DNA of 64,000 bases from the NCBI RefSeq assembly GCF_002878395.1, contig NC_061121.1, positions 16,521,717 to 16,585,716 on the forward strand. Reading direction: 5' to 3'. The notes beneath the pieces are model-generated. The model did no database searches, was not told where the DNA came from, and saw only the letters and a program-made list of their open reading frames with translations. Below, piece after piece: positions 32,859 through 44,860 of the stretch. Origin of the DNA: Capsicum annuum. Lineage: Eukaryota > Streptophyta > Magnoliopsida > Solanales > Solanaceae. Both the position numbers and the translations under genes were made by a program. Every line of letters begins with the position of its first letter. Positions within the stretch are counted from its first letter, which is position 1.

Positions 32859-33139
32859 CTTTGGTTATTGGACCAGTTGAGTTTGTGATCACCTTTCAAG
32901 TAATAGATATGGATACTTCCTACAACCTACTTTTAGGAAGACCATGGATCCATACGGCTAGAGTCATACCTTCTACTTTGCATCAAGCAGTTAACTTTGA
33001 ACACGACAATCAGGAAATCATTGTGCATGGAGAGGATGACCTTCCAATACATCAAGATCCTTCTGTACCTTGTATCGAAGCAAAAGGGGGTTGTGAATCT
33101 TCCATTTATCAGGCTTTTGAAATTGTGACAGCTGATTAA
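32859..33139 (+). pseudogene. gypsy aspartic protease, C-terminal part
   Basis: VEFVITFQVIDMDTSYNLLL followed by GRPWIH is the second half of a Tat-type retropepsin. The Asp-containing active-site half is absent because the deletion junction lies just upstream. The frame ends with TAA before the G-patch region. Confidence 0.85.
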
Positions 33140-33142
33140 GTT

Positions 33143-33430
33143 ATGGAAGGCACGTCGATTTCGGGGCCTTATCTCTCTTCTACTTCAATCATGGTGGCTA
33201 GCCAAACGCTACAAAATGGTTATGAACCGGGAAAAGGATTAGGGGTTTTGCTGCAAGGAATTATAAACCCAGTAGATCCATGTGGTAGACACAACACCTT
33301 TGGCTTAGGATTTAAGCTGACTGCAGCAGATAGGAAATGGGCAAAAGAACCAAAAAAGGCTTGGCAATTGACAAGTCCGGTTCCACACATTAGCCAATCT
33401 TTAACGAAAGCTCAAAAGGAAGAAAATTAA
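33143..33430 (+). pseudogene. gypsy G-patch domain region
   Basis: The frame contains NGYEPGKGLGVLLQGIINPV followed by a NTFGLGF stretch, a glycine-patch motif. G-patch segments near protease and reverse transcriptase are known in some retroviruses and plant gypsy elements, where they bind nucleic acid. Intact locally but separated by stops from both neighbours. Confidence 0.78.
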
Positions 33431-34030
33431 GACCCATCTGTTAACAAGGATGTGGATGAAATATGTCGAGGTCTCAAGGAAATATTTTATGAAGCAAACA
33501 TAGTTCAGATGGGTGAAGGCCCTAGCCATGAAGATGTGCAGTTCGTCGGGCCAAATGTCAAGCTCACTAACTGGGAAGCCACTCCTCTCCCCATAAGGAA
33601 GGAGTCTTGGTAGTTTATTTTGTTGTTTCATTTTTCTTTATTTTGCATTTTGGATTATTCTCAGGGTTGTAATCCACATAATTTAGTTGCTCTGCTTTGA
33701 TGTTAACCCTCTTGTCCTTTCCAATTCAATGAAGTGAAATTCAAGTTTCCTAGTAAATTTATCTTTTCTTCCCTCTTTTAATTTTCATTTTTATCTTATT
33801 TCAGTTATGTTAATACTGGCTCTAATAACATGGAATGCACACGGAGTTCATATTTAGATCCTAAAAAGTTGTCTAATCTCGAATCAACAAACCAAACGGT
33901 AGATGAATACGATGAAGATGAAGCTGATAAGGAAGTCAGAAAAAGATTGGATCAATTTGAGGATAAGCCCAAACCCAATTTAAATGACACTGAGATAATA
34001 AATTTGGGAACTGGTGAGGAGGTTAGATAA
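33431..34030 (+). pseudogene. gypsy linker between G-patch and reverse transcriptase
   Basis: Conserved-looking pieces include VDEICRGLKEIFYEANIVQM and VKLTNWEATPLPIRKESW (to TAG near 33611), then, after about 200 non-coding bases, an acidic frame 33830-34030 (DEYDEDEADKEVRKRLDQFE). Function unknown. Confidence 0.6.
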
Positions 34031-34990
34031 ATAAAAATAAGTATTCATGCAGATCAAAATATCAGGAATGATATTATTCAGATTTTGTTCGAGTATAAGG
34101 ATGTTTTTGCATGGTCTTATGATGATACGTCGGGTCTAAGCACGGATTTGGTAGTCCACAAACTGCCTACATACCCTGATTTTTCATCGGTCCAGCAAAA
34201 ACAAAGAAAGTTTAAAACTGACATGCGCGATAAAATCAAAGAGGAAATCAGGAAGCAATTGAATGCAAACGTGATTAGGGTCGCTCAGTACACCACATGG
34301 TTGGCTAATGTGGTGCCCGTACCAAAGAAAGATGGTAAAATCAGAGTTTGTGTTGATTATAGGGATTTGAACATAGCAAGCCCTAAAGATAACTTTTTGC
34401 TACCCAATATTCACATCCTTGTTGATAATTATGCTAAACATGAGATCCAATCTTTCATGGATTGTTATGTCGGATATCACCAGATCTTGATGGATGAAAC
34501 AGATTCAGAAAAGACTGTTTTCACCACCTTGTGGGGTACTTATTGCTACAGGGTCATGCTATTTGGTTTAAAGAATGCGGGAGCTACGTACATGAGAGCT
34601 ATGACTACTATTTTTTATGACATGATGCACAAAGAAGTAGAAGTATATGTTGATGATGTCATTATCAAGTCCAAGACACAAGTCGATCATGTATATAACT
34701 TGAGGAAATTCTTTGAAAGGTTGCGAAAGTATAATCTTAAGCTCAATCCAGCAAAGTGTACATTTGGAGTTCCATCCGAAAAACTTTTGGGTTTTATAAT
34801 TAGCCACAGAGGCTTTGAATTGGACCCCTCCAAGGTAAAATCCATTCGAGAATTGCTGTCTTCAAAGAATAAAACTGAGGTCATGAATTTTCTTGGAAGG
34901 CGGAATTATATAAGAAGGTTCATCGCTCAGATCAACACTACATGTGAATCGATATTTAAGTTGCTGAAAAAGGATGCAGCTATTCGGTGA
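34031..34990 (+). pseudogene. gypsy reverse transcriptase
   Basis: An open stretch of about 300 codons covers the polymerase fingers, palm and thumb: PVPKKDGKIRVCVDYRDLN, then LFGLKNAGATYMRAM, and the active site YVDD at 34646-34657, followed by KLNPAKCTFGV and LLGFIISHRGFELDPSKVKS. It ends at TGA 34988-34990 within the connection to RNase H. Confidence 0.92.
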
Positions 34991-35523
34991 ACAGATGAAT
35001 GTCAAGAATCATTTGATAAGATTAAAGAATATTTAGCAAATCCTCTAGTACTGGTCCCATCGGAACCTGGTAGGCCTTTATTTCTATATCTGTTAGTGAT
35101 GGACAATTATTTTGGTTGTGTTTTAGGACAACATGACATCACAGGCAAAAAGGAACAAGCAATCTATTATTTGAGCAAGAAGTTCACGAGTTATGAGGTA
35201 AAATATACTCTTTAAGAAAAGACATGTTGCGCCCTAACTTAGATTGATTAGAAGTTGAATCACTATCTTTCGTCCGACACAACCTACCTCATATCTCGAA
35301 TGGATCCTTTAAAGTATATTTTTCAAAAACCTATGCCCACAGGTAGATTAACGAAGTGGTAGATTTTACTTATAAAATTTGACATTGGGTATGTTACTCG
35401 TACCGCTATGAAAGCACAAGCATTGGCCGATTATTTGGCAGAGAACCCAGTTGACAATGATTATGAGCCATTGCGAACTTACTTTCCTGATGAAGAGATT
35501 AATTCAATTGAGGAAGAAGTTTA
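34991..35523 (+). pseudogene. gypsy RNase H (retroviral-type, degenerate)
   Basis: Continues the polymerase: CQESFDKIKEYLANPLVLVP, then QAIYYLSKKFTSYEVKYT and ISRMDPLKYIFQKPMPTGRL, with stops near 35213, 35248 and 35360. Confidence 0.78.
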
Positions 35524-35528
35524 AGATG

Positions 35529-35960
35529 ATATGTATGCATGGAAATTATATTTTGATGGGGCAATCAATGTCAAAGGAGTAGGAATTGGGGCGGTTCTTG
35601 TCTCACCGATCGGGCGTCATCATCCCACCACAGCACGACTTCATTTCTATTGTACTAATAACAAAGCAGAATGTGAAGCTTGCATCATGGGGTTAACTAT
35701 GGAAATAAATCTGGATGTACGCGAGCTAGTGGTGTTGTGAGATTCCAAATTGCTCATTCGACAAATTCAAGGAGAATAGAAAACGAGAGATATCAAGCTC
35801 ATTCCATACAAACAGTGCTTAGAGGACCTTAGCAAAAGGTTCAAGTCTATCGAATTTAGATATATTCCCAAATCTCACAATGAGCTGGCTGATGCCCTGG
35901 CTACACTATCTTCCACGCTCCCATACCCAGGAAATACGCATATCGACCCATTAGAGATAC
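35529..35960 (+). pseudogene. gypsy second RNase H (archaeal-like type)
   Basis: WKLYFDGAINVKGVGIGAVL carries the first catalytic Asp; NNKAECEACIMGLT carries the Glu. A stop falls just before DSKLLIRQI, which holds the next Asp, and ELADALATLS holds the last. A second RNase H after the retroviral one is a mark of the Tat group. Confidence 0.82.
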
Positions 35961-36189
35961 AGATACGAGATCAACATGGTTATTGCAACCTAATTGATGC
36001 AGAACCAGATATTGAACCCTGGTAGTATGATATCAAATGCTTCCTAAAGTCAAAAGAATATCCAATACACGCCAATGTAGATAAAAAAAGGACTATTAGG
36101 TGACTTACTAATGGTTTCTTCTTAAGTGGGGAGATTCAGTACAAACGAACCCCAGATTTGAACTTGTTGAGATGTGTTAATATTCAGAA

Positions 36190-37262
36190 AGCTGAAAGAA
36201 TCATGAATGAGGTACATTCGAGGGTATGTGGTTCACATATGAATGGCTATGTTTTAGCGAAGAAGATTATGCGGGCAGGATATTATTAGTTGACTATGGA
36301 GCGAGATTGCTTTCGCTTTGTTCGCAAGTATCATCAGTGCCAAATTAACGGTTGATTCACTCGCCACCTTCAGAGCTGCATCCTATGTCTGCTCCTTGGT
36401 CATTCGTTGCTTGGGGCATGGACGTAATCGGTCCAATAGAACCAAAAGCTTCTAATAGGGATCGATTCATAATGGTCGCTATTGACTATTTTACCAAATG
36501 GGTAGAAGTTGCTACTTTCAAATCAGTCACGAAGAAAACAGTAGTGGATTTTGTCCATTCCAACATCATATGTCGTTTTGATATACCAAAGTCCATTATC
36601 ACAGACAATGCAACCAATCTCAATAGTCATCTAATGAAGGAGGTTTGCGAGCAATTCAAGATGGTGCATCGTCATTCTACCCCTTACCGTCCCAAAGCAA
36701 ATGGAGCCGTTGAAGCAACAAAAAAGAATATTAAAAAGATTCTTAGGAAATGGTCCAAGGATCTCGACAGTGGCATGAGAAATTACCGTTTTCTCTTTTA
36801 GGATATCGCATAATTATCTGTACATTGACTGGCGCAACTCCTTATTTACTAGTCTATGGGACTGAAGCTGTGATACCCACAGAGGTCGAAATTCTCTCGC
36901 TTCAAATCATTGTTAAAGCCGAGATTGAAGATACTGAATGGGTCAAGTCTAGACTAGAACAATTATCATTAATAGATGAAAAAAGGTTAACGGCAGTTTG
37001 CTTTGGCCAATTATACCAGCAGAGGATGGCGCGAGCTTACAATAAGAAGGTACATCCTAGAAAATTTAAGGTCGGCCAACTTGTTGTAAAATGCATCATT
37101 CCACATCAAGAAGAGGCTGAAGAAAATTTTGCTCCGAACTGGAAAGGTCCATACATAGTTAAACAAGTATTATCAAATGGAGTTTTGCAACTTGCGGATC
37201 TGGACGAAAAAATGGCAGAAAAAGCTATCAATACCGATTCAGTCAAAAGATATTATATTTGA
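36190..37262 (+). pseudogene. gypsy integrase
   Basis: A zinc-binding N-terminal region (HSRVCGSHMNGYVLAKKI, then CFRFVRKYHQCQ) with stops is followed by the catalytic core in an open frame 36352-36801: Asp 36421-36423, Asp 36604-36606, Glu 36712-36714, the last two 36 codons apart as in D,D35E integrases. A frameshift near 36,780 moves the C-terminal part (to 37262, with YGTEAVIPTEVEILSLQI and FAPNWKGPYIVKQVLSNGVL) into another frame. Confidence 0.9.
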
Positions 37263-38623
37263 CACACTGGTGCTTAACATTCTCAAGTTGAGATGACGAA
37301 AGGCCATCATTCTACTTAACTAAATGTCGTTAATCCCTTGTCAGCCCTTCGAGCTTTATTTACCTTTCCTTGCTTACCCTTTTTGGAGCCAAAAAAAAAC
37401 TTGTGGGTGAAAACCCAAGGAGGCACCCATAAGATGATTCAAAAAAATAGATAATGCATATAGAATTGAACTTCGTTCGACCTGATTTCTAAGTGGATAC
37501 GTAGGTAGTCCTATTTTGGGGTTCGATCAGACCAAAAACAAAAAAAAAATAAAAAATCTTGGTATTCAAAGAAATCGAGACATATATCCTACTATCACTT
37601 TTATATGGCTCTTAAGTTTTAATTTATCCTAAAAATCATTTTCCCTTTGTCCATTAAATACCTTCTGATTAATTTTCAAGAATGTTAAGCCTTGTGTGCT
37701 GTAAAAAAAAACTTATAGATGAAAACCCTCAAGGGCACCATAACAAAATGAAAAACGAGACAACCGAAATTAGAGAGGTCAATTGAGAAAATCCTAGAAG
37801 GATAACTTTAGTCAAACAAAGTTTATCATGACAGGACAAAAATCAATAAAAATGATTTGATTTGATTGAAAGATGAAGCCTAATTCGAGATCAGACAGTT
37901 TCGAAGGGTCAAATATCTACTCCAAATTGCGTGTCATGCATTATTGAAGTTAATATACACCTCCAGATAAGCTTCCCTCCTTTACTGTTAGAAATACCTT
38001 ATATTCAAATATAATTCTTTTATTCCTTCTTTTGATTCTTCCTTATTTCATTTTTACACGTTTTTTTATGCGTAAATCTTGTACCAAATGCAAAATAAAG
38101 AAAATGTGCGCAAATTGACCATGGCTCCCAGTGAAATTGAGCAGAGATTATTGGGTGTACACCACCTTGACAAGGACAGGGAGTCAGTTAAGATAAGTGT
38201 TACGAGTGAAGCATTTGAAAATGAAGAACAGAATCGTACTGAAATAAACAGAGATGCAACAGAATTTCAAAGACAAAGAGTCAAGCTCGCCAACCAATTA
38301 GTTGAATCAACCTTATCAAGTTGGGGCAGAGATAAGGAAAACCTCTAAGAAATTCAGGGCCACAAACCAACTACCAATTTTAAAATACACAATTTTTTTT
38401 CTCTCTCTCTTGCTTGAACAGGGGCAAAGTAGTCTTGTGAAGTTTATTGGGAAAAACAAGTATAGCAAAGTTAAGTTTTTTTAATTTTTCTCTTTTTGTT
38501 ATGTTACTATAATTCTAAGTTCGTATCAATATAATTATAATAATAATAATAAAACCCTCATATTCAAAATTGGGGCATTTTTTTTCCAACAAAAAAGAAT
38601 TAAAAAAAAATCTTAATCTTATT
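37263..38623 (+). other. gypsy 3' untranslated region before the minisatellite
   Basis: Non-coding. Two related segments begin with a poly(A) run, then aacttgtgggtgaaaaccc (37399) and aacttatagatgaaaaccct (37708), a diverged duplication. A short frame at about 38085-38348 (Glu/Lys/Arg-rich) has no known product. Confidence 0.6.
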
Positions 38624-40437
38624 TCGTCTTCATAGGGCGTCATCCCCTAGTTGACATCTTATCTCATCTTCATAGGGTGTCATCCCCTAGTTGACGTTTT
38701 ATTTCGTCTTCATAGGGTGTCATCCCCTAGTTGACATCTTAGGAAACACCATTCCCTAATTTTTCTTATCAGTCTTCATAGGGTGTCATCCCCTAGTTGA
38801 CATCTTAGGAAACAACATTTCCTAATTTTTCCTATCCATCTTCATAGGGCGTCATCCCCTAGTTGACATTTTATTTAGTCTTCACAGGGCGCCATCCCCT
38901 AGTTGATATCTTAGGAAACACCATTTCCTAATTTTTCTTATCCGTCTTCATAGGGCGTCATCCCCTAGTTGACGTTTTATTTCATTTTCATAGGGCGTCA
39001 TCTCCTAGTTGATGTCTTATCTCGTCTTCATAGGGCGTCATCCCCTAGTTGACGTTTTATTTCGTCTTCATAGGGTGTCATCCCCTAGTTGACATCTTAG
39101 GAAACACCATTCCCTAATTTTTCTTATTTGTCTTCATAGGGTGCCATCCCCTAGTTGACATATTAGAAAATACCATTTTCTAATTTTTTCTATCTTTCTT
39201 CATAGGGCGTCATCCCCTAGTTGACATTTTATTTTGTCTTCATAAGGCGTCATCCCCTAGTTGACATCTTAGGAAACACCATTTCCTAATTTTTTCTTAT
39301 CCGTCTTCATAGGGCGTCATCCCCTAGTTGACGTTTTATTTCATCTTCATAGGGCGTCATTCCCTAGTTAACATTTTATTTCGTCTTCATAGGGCGCCAT
39401 CCCCTAGTTGATATTTTATTTCGTCTTCATAGGGAATCATCCCCTAGTTGACATTTTATTTCATCTTCATAGGGTGCCATCCCCCAGTTGACATCTTAGG
39501 AAACACCTTTTTCTAATTTTTCTTATCCGTCTTCATAGGGCGCCATCCCCTAGTTGATGTTTTAGTTCGTCTTCATAGGGTGTCATCCCCTAATTGACAT
39601 CTTAGGAAACACCATTTCCTAATTTTTCTTATCTATCTTCATAGGGCGCCAACCCCTAGTTGACGTTTTATTTTGTCTTCATAGGGCGCCATCCCCTAGT
39701 TGAGGTTTTATTTCACCTTCATAGGGCGCCATCCCCTAGTTGACTTCTTCGGAAACACCATTTCCTAATTTTTCTTATCCGTCTTCATAGGGCGCCATCC
39801 GCTAGTTGACATTTTATTTCGTCTTCATAGGGCGTCATCCCCTAGTTGACATCTTAGGAAACACCATTTCTTAAATTTTTCTTATCCGTCTTCATAGGAC
39901 ACCATTCCCTAGTTGACATTTTATTTCTTCTTCATAGGGCGTCATCCCCCAGTTGACATCTTAGGAAACACCATTTCCTAATTTTGCTTATCCGTCTTCA
40001 TAGGGTGTCATCCCCTAGTTGACATTTTATTTCGTCTTCATAGGGCGTTATCCCCTAGTTGACATCTTAGGAAACACCATTTTCTAATTTTGCTTATCCG
40101 TCTTCATAGGGCGTCATCCCCTAGTTGACATTTTATTTCGTCTTCATAGGACGCCATTCTCTAGTTGACATCTTAGGAAACACTATTTCCTAATTTTTCT
40201 TATCCGTCTTCATAGGATGTCATCCCCTAGTTGACATTTTATTTCGTCTTCATAGGGCGCCATCCCCTAGTTGATATCTTAGGAAACACTATTTCCTAAT
40301 TTTTTTATTCGTCTTCATAGGTCGTCATCCCCTAGTTGATATTTTATTTTGTCTTTACAGGGCGTCATTCCCTAGTTGACATTTTAGGAAATAAACCTTC
40401 CTATTTTTCTTCTTTACGTCTTCATAGGGTATGACAA
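38624..40437. repeat. Gypsy 3' UTR minisatellite, about 36 copies in 40- and 66-bp forms
   Basis: Every unit has the core tcttcatagggcgtcatccc followed by ctagttgaca. Some then end ttttatttcg (about 40 bp in all); others continue tcttaggaaacaccatttcc and taatttttcttatccg (about 66 bp). The forms often alternate, so a ~106-bp higher-order unit shows in places. I count about 36 cores, with the last ones diverging up to 40437. Not spaced like a CRISPR array: the 'spacer' parts are themselves repeats. Confidence 0.95.
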
Positions 40438-41315
40438 TCGCTAGTCGCATTTTAAGAAGCAAATATCCTAACTCTTTTTCATGCATTCATAAGGCATAAC
40501 TTCCTTTGGTTGCATTATTGAGAATAGAAATCTTATTTTATTGCGTACCTAGCTTAGACTCTATCATTTTAATTTATTTGTTCTTAAATTATTTTATAAT
40601 TTTTTAAAAATAACTCACAAAATTTTTCCAATGCAAACTGGGGCAGAAAATTTTGTTCGTTTTATTTTGTTATCTTTGATGTCTTGCAGGGTTTTCTGCA
40701 AAGCACAGGTCTGATGTCGAGAATAAAAATTCCGTCCCCAGTCAAAATGCAGAAGAATGATCAATTTGAAGATAGTTAGAGTCAGCTTTGCATCCGTAGC
40801 GGCTCAACAGCTCAAGAGACATCTTTGTAGCTTCTGATCAGGAGAACAAGCATCTAAAGTATTCTATGAAATGTTCTTTGGTAGAGTGTCAATGACTCAA
40901 TCAATTTTTCAAGTTCAAGTCTCAAATCCTAACTTCAAGATCAAATTTTGAGATCAAAGTACCCATGGAAGACGATAACTGAAGATCCAAGAGGAAGATC
41001 TGAAGCAAGAGAATCAATATAATAGAATAGATAGGATCTTGAATCTCCTTTCTAGTTTCATTTTTCTTTTCTGATGTAATAAAAGGAGCCACGAACCGGA
41101 AACTCGACGGGACCTCAAACTCACCCATTCATTGCCACACCCACTTGATCTATATGTGACCTGATTCTCTTATAACCCGAGATATGTAGGATACCTAAAG
41201 CCAGGATTCGGTCACACCTCTTTCCTACTTATTTATGTATTACTTTTGAATAAATGGTTGGGCCAAAAATTAGTCATGTTTATTTCTTTGCTTGAAAATT
41301 CTCCATATTTCCAAG
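40438..41315 (+). other. gypsy 3' untranslated region after the minisatellite
   Basis: Starts with decayed minisatellite copies (ttcataaggcataact near 40488), then unique sequence to the polypurine tract. No gene recognised. Confidence 0.6.
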
Positions 41316-41325
41316 CAAAGAGGGG
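41316..41325 (+). promoter_or_regulatory. Gypsy polypurine tract
   Basis: caaagagggg just upstream of the 3' LTR (with cattc between), the usual primer for plus-strand synthesis. Confidence 0.75.
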
Positions 41326-41330
41326 CATTC

Positions 41331-44091
41331 TGTAAACACCTAATTTTTTTACCAAACCTAATATTTTTATATCATTTTAGGGTTCAATTTATTTTATTTT
41401 TTAGGTCTAAATAAGATATTTTCAGTTTATCTTATTTTACAAGGTTTGTTTAAAATTTTCGAAAACTACAAAAAAATAGAGTCAAATTTTAATAAGCTTT
41501 TATTTTATTTTTTATTTAAAAACGATATTTATTTTCTTCTTTTAACTTTTAATAAACAATCTAGTGATATTGATATTCCGCAATCATGTTCTAAGACTAA
41601 TTATTTAACTTATCTATGTTTTAGTTTTAAATAAATTTTACCATTTTATTAATATCCTTAATTGAAAAAAAAAAATCCTAAACTACCATTCCCTCACCCT
41701 AAAACCACATTCCTATTTTCCCTCCAACACACTCCCATATTTCCCTCATGTTTGGCCCACACAAACACACACGACATCACAAAACTACCTCAAAAACTTC
41801 CTCAAAAACTTCCTCAACCCTCACCCTATATAAAGACAAACACTACAACACTCTAGAGGGGGGACGAAAAAAAAACACGAAGAATTGAAAAAGAAAAGAA
41901 AGAAACAACATTGAAACCAAAAAAGAAAAACAGCAAGGAAAACAAGAAAGAAAAATAGTAGGGAACAAAGAAGAGGAAGAAGGAACACACAAGTGATAAG
42001 TGGTTTCGGGTTTTCCGTTCGAGTTTAGGTTCGACATAAGAGCTTCTCTTTTGATTTAGTTCGTCATACAGGTTATTGTTCAATCCCTGTACTATTACCT
42101 TTTTTTTGTAAATTTGGTTATGAATCGAAGCATGAATAAAGTTAATTCCATGACTTTTTCTATCGTTCGTGATGCGTAATTCATTATCTTTACATAGTTT
42201 ACTTTATGTCACCATTTATAACTAGTTTGCTATTCCGAAGTAGCGTTAACTAAATTTAATTGATTTCTAAATGAGATAATCGTTAGATTCATTAGCGTTA
42301 AAATATGTGTATTCGGTTGACATACGATTAGTACAATTGCGTTGTAACTAGAATCTTAGACCTATACGCGTGTATGCATGCAAAATATAAGGTAGAAGAA
42401 GGAAACAGGGTCACAGTAAGCAATATTTCATAATCACATTCCTCAATTGTGTGACTATACTGGCTTTTGCTTTGTCTGGGGTTTTCAATCTGGTTCAGTT
42501 TAACAACAACGCTACACTTGGCGAGAAAGTGTTGTAGAAGCCTTTACTATTACTAGGCGTGTGGCTATTTGTTGTTTCAATTTTTAGGTTTGGTTGGATC
42601 GTTGTGCCGAGGTACGTTAATCATATAGATATATTTACGCGTATTGTTTTGCTCGTTGTGGGGTTGCTCTGCTTCACGCTGTTCATTGTGAATGAAGAGA
42701 ATTGGAAGGGGGGTAAGAGTTGTTCAGTTGATAGAAAATTTTATCATCATGTATCTATTGGCAAAATAGGATTCTTAATAGTGAAATCTCATAGAACTAA
42801 TAGAGACAAAATTTATTAATCATTAGTCAATCATCCTTGTAATCATTAGGTAAAATAAAAAGTCAACTCATTGTTTAACCTCCTCAATCATAATGTTCCA
42901 GAAATAGAATCATTAGTATAATTCCACCGTCGAATCACTGTGAACATAATTGTAGGAATAAATTTTCTAAGAAGGTTAACCCGAAGCGAAGCCGTCTAGA
43001 GTTTTTGCTTCTATATTTTGGTGTAAAGAAAAGCCTATGTTGTAACTTCTGTGTCCCACTTGTTTGAAACTTTTTGATTCCTCTTTAAGTTTTATTTTAT
43101 TAATTATTTCATCCCTCCCATTCTTGATAATTTTTAGTTATGATACTTAAAATGTTATATGAATATAAATCGGTTAAATTTAGGTGTCATATTATTCGTA
43201 TTATGTATAGTTTCTTATTAGTTTTAAAAGTAATTTGAGTGGTAGACCATTTAATCATCATAGGCTCTCGACAGTTAATTTTCAGGCTTAGTTATTCTTT
43301 TGAAGGTTAATTAATTAATTAGTGTAAAGATTGAGGAAAATGGATTGCAATCTTATTCAAAATTCGTCGTCATCGGTAAGAGAGAGGAAAAACTCATTTT
43401 CAAGGGAGAGGACTTGTAAAGAACGAGTTAGGTTCTTAATCTGAAGAAAATTTTAAGTTTAATACAAGTGAAAGTCTAACGAGGAAGTCGAAAGCACTGC
43501 TATCGACCATTCGTTATAATAAAATAAACATACCATTTGAAGCTGTTTGAATTGGGTTGGGTAGATTCTAAACTTGTTAGGTGCTTATTTAAACTTTGAA
43601 AAATGGGAACGATCCATAAATGCCACAAAGGCGCGAGAAGTATACCAAAACTCGTGGTAAGGCCGAAAAGTACTACTATCGGTAAGCCACACATCAATAC
43701 AGTTTTAAATACATTCAAAAATAAATACAAGCGGAATTGAAGTCACAGTTAAGGCCAACAAATATTATATATCCAAAAGATTAATTTAAGCCAGACAGAA
43801 GTCATTAAAGCGACCGTGCTAGAATCACGGGACTCGAGGGGTGCCTAACACCTTCCCCTCGGTCAACAGAATTTCTTATCCGAATTTCTAGTTCGCAGAC
43901 TAAAAATTAAGAGTCATTTCCTTTTGAATAGGGATTCAATAAGGTGACTTGAAACACCCAAACTCAATTCCAAGTGGCGAATTTGTAAATAAAATAATCC
44001 CTATTCAAAACGTCACTTTAATTGAAAAAATCCATTTTCTCAAAACCAACTCCCTAGCGGGGTCGGATGCGGTAAAAATAGGGGTGTGACA
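41331..44091 (+). repeat. 3' LTR of the gypsy element, complete, 2761 bp
   Basis: Begins tgtaaacacctaattttttt and ends aaaataggggtgtgaca. Its first 1648 bases match the 5' LTR; the last 1113 (42979-44091) have no partner left. It includes a TATA box at 41827-41834. Confidence 0.94.
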
Positions 44092-44096
44092 TGCTC
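44092..44096. repeat. Target-site duplication, right copy (gypsy insertion)
   Basis: tgctc, identical to 31205-31209. Confidence 0.92.
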
Positions 44097-44850
44097 CTAC
44101 TAGGAGACATCAAAATTGTATAAAACACATAAGTTTGTTTTATTCTGAAGATTGCAGTCCCGATCTTATTAGTCATGTTGATATTGGGTACGTATCTGAC
44201 CCACATAAAGCTCGGTCTCAAACAGGCTATGTGTTCATATGTGGTAGTATTGCCATATCTTGGAGATATACAAAGCAGTCTATCATAGCCATTTGATCGA
44301 ATCATGATGAGATAATAGCTATTCATGAAGCAAACCGAGAATGTGTATGATTGAGGTCCATGATACATCTCATTCGAAAAAAATGTGGTGTGAAATATGA
44401 CAATCTAACCATAATTGTATACAAATATAATGCAGCATACATACCACATCTTAAGGGAGGATTCATAAAAGGAGATAGAACGAAGCACATTTTGCCAAAG
44501 TTATTCTACATACATGAACTTCAAAAGAATGGTGATATTAACGTGCAACAGATACGTTCAAGTGACAATATGGCTGGTTTATTCACCAAATCTTCTCCAA
44601 TGACAACTTTCAAGAAGATGCTGCATAAAATCGGGATGCAAAGGTTCAAGGATGTTCTCATTAGGTAGAGTTGATACGCGTTGTACTCTTTTTCCCTTAT
44701 GAGGTTTTATCCCATTCTTGTAAGGTTTTTAATGAGACAGCGTATATGCGTATTGTTAGAGATGTGTATTTTTTTTCCTTCACTAGATTTTTTTCCCATT
44801 GGGTTTTTTCTAGTAAGGTTTTAACGAGGCACATCATCTGTCTAGACATT
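44097..44850 (+). pseudogene. Outer copia RNase H, right part
   Basis: Picks up copia pol after the gypsy: ISHVDIGYVSDPHKARSQTG, then YVFICGSIAISWRYTKQSII, a stop, and in the open frame 44351-44668 KHILPKLFYIHELQKNGDIN and DNMAGLFTKSSPMTTFKKML. This is the standard C-terminal end of a copia polyprotein. Confidence 0.85.
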
Positions 44851-44860
44851 CAAGGAGGAG
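44851..44860 (+). promoter_or_regulatory. Polypurine tract of the outer copia element
   Basis: caaggaggag abuts the 3' LTR that starts at 44861. Confidence 0.7.

Larger units (their letters stand above)
31210..44091 (+). mobile_element. Ty3/gypsy element, Tat type, nested in copia
   Basis: 12,882 bp between perfect 5-bp duplications tgctc. The order protease, G-patch, reverse transcriptase, RNase H, second RNase H, integrase places it in the Tat group of plant gypsy elements, which also carry 3' untranslated tandem repeats as here. The 3' LTR is complete (2761 bp). The 5' LTR is cut at 32858 and joined straight to protease, so about 1.1 kb of LTR, the primer-binding site and all of gag are deleted. 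Stops and one clear frameshift (about 36,780) break the remaining frames. Confidence 0.95.

Noticed and set aside
38079..38348. Charged 89-codon frame in the gypsy 3' region
   Set aside because: No known product and no conserved neighbour; kept only as a remark in the 3' UTR entry.
38624..40437. Regularly spaced repeats that could suggest a CRISPR array
   Set aside because: The intervening parts are themselves repeated, the genome is plant nuclear, and the array sits in a retrotransposon 3' UTR.
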